From the NCBI GenBank assembly GCA_012728815.1, contig JAAYEI010000060.1, positions 1-64,000 on the forward strand: a DNA stretch of 64,000 nt. Reading direction: 5' to 3'. Below are positions 58,463 to 64,000 of this stretch, piece after piece. The DNA comes from Clostridiales bacterium (GTDB lineage Bacteria; Bacillota; Clostridia; Christensenellales; Aristaeellaceae). Under the pieces are notes generated by a model. The model searched no databases, was not told the origin of the DNA, and was given only the letters and a program-made list of their open reading frames with translations. Within the stretch, counting starts at the first letter, position 1; every line of letters begins with the position of its first letter. Both the position numbers and the translations under genes were made by a program.

Positions 58463-59718
58463 CAGGGATCCTCCTCCACCGTCATGTCCTCCGGCGAGAA
58501 CGTGGGGCTGGGGCTGGGTGGGATGGGTTCAGGCGAAGGTTCCGGGGTGGGGGTGGTGTCCACAATGACCGGCGCGTTGTAGCTGATGCCCTCGTCCTGC
58601 GCTGTTTCTGACTCGACTTCCGGGGGTGGCGTCAAGGTTTCCGTGGGCGTGGGGCTGGGGCTGTCCGCCGCTTCCGGAGATTCATCCGGCCCCGGGGTGG
58701 CATCGGGGTCTGTGACCGGCTCTTCCTGGCCAATGAAGGTGGGCACCGGGCGGATGGAGGGCAGGGGCACAAAGGTGGGCTCCGGGGGGACGTGACGTTC
58801 CACCTGGCTGACCGTCTGCTGGTAGCGGTAGACAATCACATACTCCATGTGGTCAAAATTGGCGATGGGCTCCAGCACGATGAACTGCTTGGAGTCCTCC
58901 ATCCCGCGCGTGCTCTCCCGCACCCGGCCGATGGGGATGCCCTTGGGCAGGCCGGTGTTCATGCCGGAGGTGACCACCATGTCCCCGGGCCGGGGCAGGG
59001 TGGTGTAGGAGAGGTAATACATGCGGCAGTTCTGGGTGCCGTCAATCGCCAGGGTGCCTGACACCGTGCCCGGGTCGCGGTTGGACTGGATGACCGCGGC
59101 CACCGCCACGTTGGTGTCGATGATGCCGCGCACCTTGGTGGTGGCGTCCAGCGTGTCAAAGGTGATGCCTACCAGGGCGCCGGGCACCACCACGGCCATG
59201 TTGTCGGTGACGCCGTTGTTGGCGCCCACGTTCAGGGTCAACACGAAGGAGTAGTTGCTGGTATCTCGCCCAATGATGTCGGCCTTGATGCCGTTGAGGC
59301 CCGGGTTGCGCCTGACCTCGTCATCCAGGTCGGCGTAGGCCAACACCTGCTGCTGGAGGGATTCTGCCAGCATGGCCTTGTCGGTCAGCTCGTCCACCTT
59401 TTCCTGCAGCAGGCGGTACTCATACTCGAAATTGCTGCGCAGCTTGAGGGTGCGCAGATAGTCCACCATAAAATCGGTGCCGGTGGCAAAGGTGCGCTGG
59501 ATGGGGGTGACTACCCTGGCCACCAGCTCGCGCGGGGCCTTGAGGATGGGGGTGTCAAACAGCTGGGAGAGCACCATCACCACAATCACCAGCAGGAGCA
59601 CTAGGGCGGTGAGCAAGCCCATCAGGCGGCTGAGGCCGCGCTGGCGCTCCGCCGCGGTTTGGGCCCCGGTTTTCTCCTTGCGGGGACGCTGCCTGGCAAG
59701 CTTTCGGTTCTTAGGCAT
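58462..59718 (-). CDS. mreC: Rod-shape determining protein MreC, with acidic Pro-rich tail
   Basis: 418 residues. Basic head, membrane helix (about 32-52), coiled coil (about 85-120), then the two beta-barrel MreC domain (about 130-310, with SYSFVLTLNVGANNGV-like and VVTSGMNTGLPKGIPIGRV segments). The last ~105 residues, predicted outside the cell, are rich in Pro, Thr, Ser and Glu with no fold. ATG 59718 lies inside the mreB stop region (eight-base overlap); AGGAT sits upstream. Confidence 0.92.
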   Translation of the reverse strand: MPKNRKLARQRPRKEKTGAQTAAERQRGLSRLMGLLTALVLLLVIVVMVLSQLFDTPILKAPRELVARVVTPIQRTFATGTDFMVDYLRTLKLRSNFEYEYRLLQEKVDELTDKAMLAESLQQQVLAYADLDDEVRRNPGLNGIKADIIGRDTSNYSFVLTLNVGANNGVTDNMAVVVPGALVGITFDTLDATTKVRGIIDTNVAVAAVIQSNRDPGTVSGTLAIDGTQNCRMYYLSYTTLPRPGDMVVTSGMNTGLPKGIPIGRVRESTRGMEDSKQFIVLEPIANFDHMEYVIVYRYQQTVSQVERHVPPEPTFVPLPSIRPVPTFIGQEEPVTDPDATPGPDESPEAADSPSPTPTETLTPPPEVESETAQDEGISYNAPVIVDTTPTPEPSPEPIPPSPSPTFSPEDMTVEEDP

Positions 59719-60751
59719 TGTCATCCTGCATGAAGGTGGACCGGGTGAGCTTGTTGAGCAGGTCGCTGTGCTCGGCCATGGTACCAACACCCGTGACCGC
59801 GGTGAGCATGGGGTCACGCGCCAGGGTGACGGGCAGGCTCAGCTCCGAGGCCAGGAAGCGGTCCAGGCCATACAGCTGCGCGCCGCCCCCCACCAGGTAG
59901 ATGCCCTTGCGCAGGATGTCGCTGCACAGCTCCGGCGGGGTTTTGTCCAGGATCTCGCGGATGGTGTCCAGAATTTTCAGGCAGGGGCCGTGCAGGGCTT
60001 GGTAGAAGCGGCTGGAGGCAATTTCTGCCGTCTGGGGCAGGCCGGTGATCAGGTCGCGCCCGCGCACCACCACCTTGCGGTCCTCCGCGGAGGCCAGGGC
60101 GCTGCCCCAGTCAATCTTGATGTCCTCCGCCATCCGGTCGCCGATGAGCATGTTGTGGTCATGCTTGATAAAATCCACGATGACCGAATCCATGTGGATG
60201 CCCCCCTGGGGAATGGAGCGTGAGATCACGGTGCCGCCCAGGGATATCACCGCCACCTCGGTGGTGCCCCCGCCGATGTCTACCACCATGCTGCCCTCCG
60301 GGGCGAAAACCGGCAGGCCGGACCCAAAGGCGGAGGCAAAGGGCTTGTCAATCAGGTGGATGGCGTTCTTGCGCGCGCCGGCGGAGGCGGCCGCCTCGCG
60401 GATGACGCGCTTCTCCACCGGGGAGATGCGGCTGGGCACGGTGATGTACATGCGGGGCTTGACCAGGTGGGATACGCCGATGGCCTTGCGGATGAAGTAG
60501 CGCAGCACGGCCTCGGTGAGGTCAAAATCCTTGACGGAACCTTCCTGCAGCGGCCGCACCGCCACATCGCCCGAGGAGGTGCGCCCCACCAGCGCCAGGG
60601 CATCCTGGCCGATGGCCTTGATGGTGCGCCGTTCATGGCCTGATACCACCAGCAGGGTTGGTTCATTGATCTGGATACCGCGCCGGCGCACATGCACCAG
60701 CGTGTTGGATGTCCCCAAATCAATGCCAATATCAGGCGCAATAATAGCCAT
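59711..60751 (-). CDS. mreB: Rod-shape actin MreB
   Basis: 346 residues. ATP-binding actin fold: phosphate 1 GIDLGTSNTLVHV (about 9-21), phosphate 2 VVDIGGGTTEVAVISLGG, and the adenosine motif IYLVGGGAQLYGLD. It makes filaments that guide RodA/PBP2. It is the second gene of maf-mreBCD-mrdA-minD-rodA, 17 bases after maf. ATG 60751. Confidence 0.97.
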   Translation of the reverse strand: MAIIAPDIGIDLGTSNTLVHVRRRGIQINEPTLLVVSGHERRTIKAIGQDALALVGRTSSGDVAVRPLQEGSVKDFDLTEAVLRYFIRKAIGVSHLVKPRMYITVPSRISPVEKRVIREAAASAGARKNAIHLIDKPFASAFGSGLPVFAPEGSMVVDIGGGTTEVAVISLGGTVISRSIPQGGIHMDSVIVDFIKHDHNMLIGDRMAEDIKIDWGSALASAEDRKVVVRGRDLITGLPQTAEIASSRFYQALHGPCLKILDTIREILDKTPPELCSDILRKGIYLVGGGAQLYGLDRFLASELSLPVTLARDPMLTAVTGVGTMAEHSDLLNKLTRSTFMQDDNA

Positions 60752-60768
60752 TCACACAGTTCCCGTTT

Positions 60769-61332
<564 letters not shown>

Positions 61333-61358
61333 AACTCCCTCCCCGGGTGGGTTCATAG

Positions 61359-61367
61359 AGTATAGCA
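61359..61367 (-). promoter_or_regulatory. Extended -10 promoter of the maf-mre operon
   Basis: On the minus strand TGC-TATACT, 27 bases before the maf start; no consensus -35. The element is identical to that of the Gld-like operon. Confidence 0.6.
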
Positions 61368-61431
61368 TAAATTGAAGCAGGATGTTCTTGGACTTTTAAC
61401 ATAATTAACATGAACGTCATAATTGCAGCCT

Positions 61432-62229
61432 TCAGACCGCGGGCAGTTCGGGCAGGCCAAAGAGGGTGTTGGCGTTGCACCAGGTGAGGCGGGCCAGCTC
61501 TGGAAGCTGCAGGTTGAACAGCTCCGCCAGCGCCCGCGCCACCTCCACCACCTTGGCCGGGTCGTTGCGCTTGCCCCGGTGGGGCACCGGCGCCAGGTAG
61601 GGGCTGTCCGTCTCAATGAGCAGGCGCTCCGGGCGCACCGCCAGGGCGGCCTGGCGCAGCTTGTCGGCGTTTTTGAAGGTGATGGGGCCGGCAAAGGAGA
61701 TGTAGAAACCCATCTCCTGGTACAGCAGGGCGCTCTGGTCGCTGCCGGAATAGCAGTGCAGCACGCCACCGGGCAGCCTGCCCCGGCGCCCGCGCAGCAA
61801 ATCCAGCATGGCGCCGTGGGCCTCGCGCACATGCAGCACCACGGGCAGCCTGGCTTCAAGCGCCAGGTCCAGCTGGGCGTTGAGCAGTTCCAGCTGGGTA
61901 TCCCTGGGGGAAAAATCGTAGTGGAAGTCCAGGCCGATTTCCCCCAGCGCCACCACCTTGGGTTCTTTGAGCAGGCGCGCGATGGCCGCAAGGTCCCCCT
62001 CCCGCGCCCTGGCCGCCTCATGGGGGTGGATGCCGGCGGCGGTAAAGACGCCCTCATGCCGCCTGGCCAGGTCCAGGCCGTCGCGGGAGCTGGCCAGGTC
62101 ACTGCCACAGGTCAATACGCGGGCAACGCCCTGGCCCGGCAGACTGGCAATCAGCTGGTCCCGATCCTCATCAAAGCGCGCGTCATCCAGGTGGCAGTGG
62201 GTGTCAAACAGCTGCAGCGGCTCGCTCAA
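61432..62229 (-). CDS. tatD: TatD family metal-dependent DNase
   Basis: 265 residues, the usual length. Metal ligands: FDTHCHLDD (about 7-15), ALGEIGLDFHYD, VLHVREAH, LHCYSG and IETDSPYL. It acts as 3'-5' exonuclease or deoxyribonuclease. A TTG start at 62229 is chosen because it overlaps the metG stop (TTGA) and gives the family N-terminus; the longer frame runs inside metG. metG-tatD is a common pair. There is no clear terminator before maf. Confidence 0.92.
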   Translation of the reverse strand: MSEPLQLFDTHCHLDDARFDEDRDQLIASLPGQGVARVLTCGSDLASSRDGLDLARRHEGVFTAAGIHPHEAARAREGDLAAIARLLKEPKVVALGEIGLDFHYDFSPRDTQLELLNAQLDLALEARLPVVLHVREAHGAMLDLLRGRRGRLPGGVLHCYSGSDQSALLYQEMGFYISFAGPITFKNADKLRQAALAVRPERLLIETDSPYLAPVPHRGKRNDPAKVVEVARALAELFNLQLPELARLTWCNANTLFGLPELPAV

Positions 62230-64000
62230 GAGATGTCCACCCCGTCCCGGACAGGCGCGTCCACCGTGAGCAGGCGCAGCTGCGAATCGTCCTCTTCCGC
62301 CGCGCACAGCAGCATGCCCTGGGATTCCACCCCGCGGATTTTGCGGGGGGCCAGGTTGGCCAGCAGCACGAGGGTCTTGCCCACCAGTTCCTCCGGCTGG
62401 TAGTGGTTGGCAATGCCGGAGAGCACGGTGCGCTCTTCCTCCCCCACCTTCAGGCGGAACTTGAGCAGCTTGTCGCTCTTCTCCACTTTTTCACAGGCCA
62501 GCACCAGCGCGGTACGCAGGCGCAGCTTCTGGAAATCCTGTATGGTGATTTCCGGGTCCTCCGCCGGTGCGGCCTCCGCCTGGCTGATGTCCTTCGCGGG
62601 TTGGCCCAGCGCCAGCTCGGCCTCGTTCTCGCGCTCCAGCAGCGGCAGCTCGGCCTTGATGTCAATGCGCGGGAAGACCGCCTCGCCCTTGCTGACCTTC
62701 AGCCCCGCGGGCCCCGAGCCAAAGCGGGCCAGGGAGGCCCAGGTCTTGAGCTGCTCGTCCTGGATGCCCAGCTGCCGGTACATGCGCTCCGGGGTGGCCG
62801 GCATGACCGGGGAAATGAGCACGGCAATGAAGCGCAGGCTCTCCCACAGCACATACAGCACAGTGGCCAGGCGGCCTTTGTCCGCCTCATCCCGGCCCAG
62901 GACCCAGGGCTGGGTCAGGTCAATATAGCGGTTGCAGGCGGAGATGGCCTTCCAGATGTCTGCCAGTGCCTGGGAGAACTGCAGGCTGTTCATCTCCTTC
63001 TCCACCAGGGCTGGCAGCGCCTCCAGCTGGCGGATGAGCTGCCGGTCCTCCTCCTGGTAGTCGCCAGGCTGGCGCAGGGTGCCCTCAAAGTACTTCTCAA
63101 CCATGGCCACCGTGCGGCTGAGCAGGTTGCCAAGGTCATTGGCCAGGTCAGCGTTCACGCGCTGCAGCATGGCCTCGTTTGTGTAGTTGCCATCCGCGCC
63201 AAACTGCATCTCGCGCATCAGGTAGTAGCGCAGCGCGTCCGCGCCCAAGCGGCGCACCACAGGGCCGGGGTAGACCACATTGCCCTTGGATTTGGACATC
63301 TTGTCATTGTCAAACAGCAGCCAGCCATGGGCGAACACCTGCCTGGGCAGGGGCAGGCCCAGGGCCTTGAGCATGATGGGCCAGTAGATGCAGTGGAACC
63401 GCACGATCTCCTTGCCCACCAGGTGCACATCCGCCGGCCAGAAGGTACGGTAGAGGCTGTCATCCTCCGTGCCATATCCCAGGGCGGAGATGTAGTTGCT
63501 CAGCGCGTCAATCCAGACATAGACCACATGGTCCGGGTCAAAATCCACCGGCACGCCCCACTTGAAGGTGGTGCGGCTGACGGACAAATCCTGCAGCCCC
63601 GGGCGCAGGAAGTTGTTGAGCATCTCATTGGCGCGGGAGGGGGGCTGGATGAAGTCAGGGTGCTCCTCGATGTACCGGATGAGCCAGTCCTGGTATTTGC
63701 TCATGCGGAAGAAATAGCTTTCCTCCTTCACCATTTCTGTCTGGCGCCCGCAGTCCGGGCAGAGCGTGCCTTCCTTAAACTGGCTGGATGTCCAGAAGGC
63801 CTCGCACTGGGTGCAGTACTGGCCTTCATAGGTGCCCTTGTAGATGTCCCCCTGCTCATAAAGCTGGCGGAAAATCTGCTGCACCGCGCGCTGGTGGCGC
63901 GGTTGGGTGGTGCGGATGAAATCATCGTACTCAATGTTCATCAGCGCCCAGAGCTTTTTGGTCTCCGCCACGATGCCGTCCACGAACTGCTGCGGGGCCA
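62226..64000 (-). CDS. metG: Methionyl-tRNA synthetase, N-terminus outside the window
   Basis: At least 590 residues are visible; the first ~70 (with the HIGH motif) lie past 64000. The frame stays open to the edge (APQQFVDGIVAETKKLW). Visible are a zinc knuckle with CTQC and CPDC, the tRNA-end binding region, KMSKSKG, the anticodon domain and a C-terminal OB-fold dimerisation domain (Trbp111-like, GVESQGMLLCAAE). This matches the long Bacillota MetG. The GTG at 63983 is not the start. Confidence 0.96.
   Translation of the reverse strand, partial: APQQFVDGIVAETKKLWALMNIEYDDFIRTTQPRHQRAVQQIFRQLYEQGDIYKGTYEGQYCTQCEAFWTSSQFKEGTLCPDCGRQTEMVKEESYFFRMSKYQDWLIRYIEEHPDFIQPPSRANEMLNNFLRPGLQDLSVSRTTFKWGVPVDFDPDHVVYVWIDALSNYISALGYGTEDDSLYRTFWPADVHLVGKEIVRFHCIYWPIMLKALGLPLPRQVFAHGWLLFDNDKMSKSKGNVVYPGPVVRRLGADALRYYLMREMQFGADGNYTNEAMLQRVNADLANDLGNLLSRTVAMVEKYFEGTLRQPGDYQEEDRQLIRQLEALPALVEKEMNSLQFSQALADIWKAISACNRYIDLTQPWVLGRDEADKGRLATVLYVLWESLRFIAVLISPVMPATPERMYRQLGIQDEQLKTWASLARFGSGPAGLKVSKGEAVFPRIDIKAELPLLERENEAELALGQPAKDISQAEAAPAEDPEITIQDFQKLRLRTALVLACEKVEKSDKLLKFRLKVGEEERTVLSGIANHYQPEELVGKTLVLLANLAPRKIRGVESQGMLLCAAEEDDSQLRLLTVDAPVRDGVDIS

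Overview
The window is a gene-dense, high-GC stretch of what looks like a Gram-positive clostridial chromosome (phylum Bacillota, class Clostridia or a close uncultured relative). The evidence is a split glycine decarboxylase (gcvPA/gcvPB) behind a glycine riboswitch, DivIB-type FtsQ, MraZ-FtsL-MurE-MraY-MurD, a maf-mreBCD-pbp2-minD-rodA cluster, ZapA with MutS2, an OmpR-type two-component pair, and a tRNA array with encoded CCA ends. MurE carries the DNPR motif, so the peptidoglycan should contain meso-diaminopimelate. I saw no phage, insertion sequence, integrase or CRISPR array. The species is not identifiable from sequence alone.

Layout. 1-2.5 kb: pyrophosphatase and AlkA (divergent), then a nitrilase-family hydrolase. 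2.57-3.12 kb: six tRNA genes in one minus-strand transcript with a clear promoter and terminator. 3.5-17.1 kb: one long plus-strand operon encoding an enlarged oligopeptide-type ABC transporter (binding protein, two permeases, two ATPases), a small membrane protein, an exported cyclophilin, ZapA and MutS2. 17.1-20.1 kb: response regulator, sensor kinase and IspE. 20.2-26.2 kb: an FMN reductase, an unknown membrane protein and a Gld-like ABC-2 transporter operon. 26.2-31.4 kb (minus): greA, lysS, an unknown anchored protein, a HAD-thymidylate kinase fusion, mnmA. 31.5-38.2 kb: glycosyltransferase, pgi, a large repetitive secreted protein and an M20 peptidase. 38.3-42.8 kb: glycine cleavage operon. 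42.8-51.4 kb: ftsZ, ftsA and a thinned-out dcw cluster. 51.7-52.9 kb: metallophosphoesterase and zinc-ribbon protein. 53-61.4 kb: elongasome cluster. 61.4-64 kb: tatD and a metG cut by the window edge.

Functionally the right half is a cell-shape and division block. MraZ, MurE, MraY and MurD feed precursor synthesis, FtsL/DivIB/FtsA/FtsZ form the divisome, and MreBCD/PBP2/RodA form the elongation machine, with MinD as positioning factor. The left half is nutrient uptake plus translation and DNA upkeep. Many promoters are readable: eight have a -35/-10 pair with exactly 17 bp spacing, and five share an extended -10 of the form TGCTATRMT.

The most unusual part is the transporter at 3.6-13.8 kb. 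Both ATPases carry large helical insertions that cannot be explained by the standard fold. One ATPase is fused to a membrane-anchored extracytoplasmic domain, one permease has a roughly 210-residue outer segment, and the binding protein is about 250 residues longer than usual. These enlarged parts may form one remodelled uptake machine. Other points of note are the HAD-Tmk fusion, the riboswitch placed directly behind ftsZ, the dcw cluster that has lost every other gene, and several well-formed operator palindromes.
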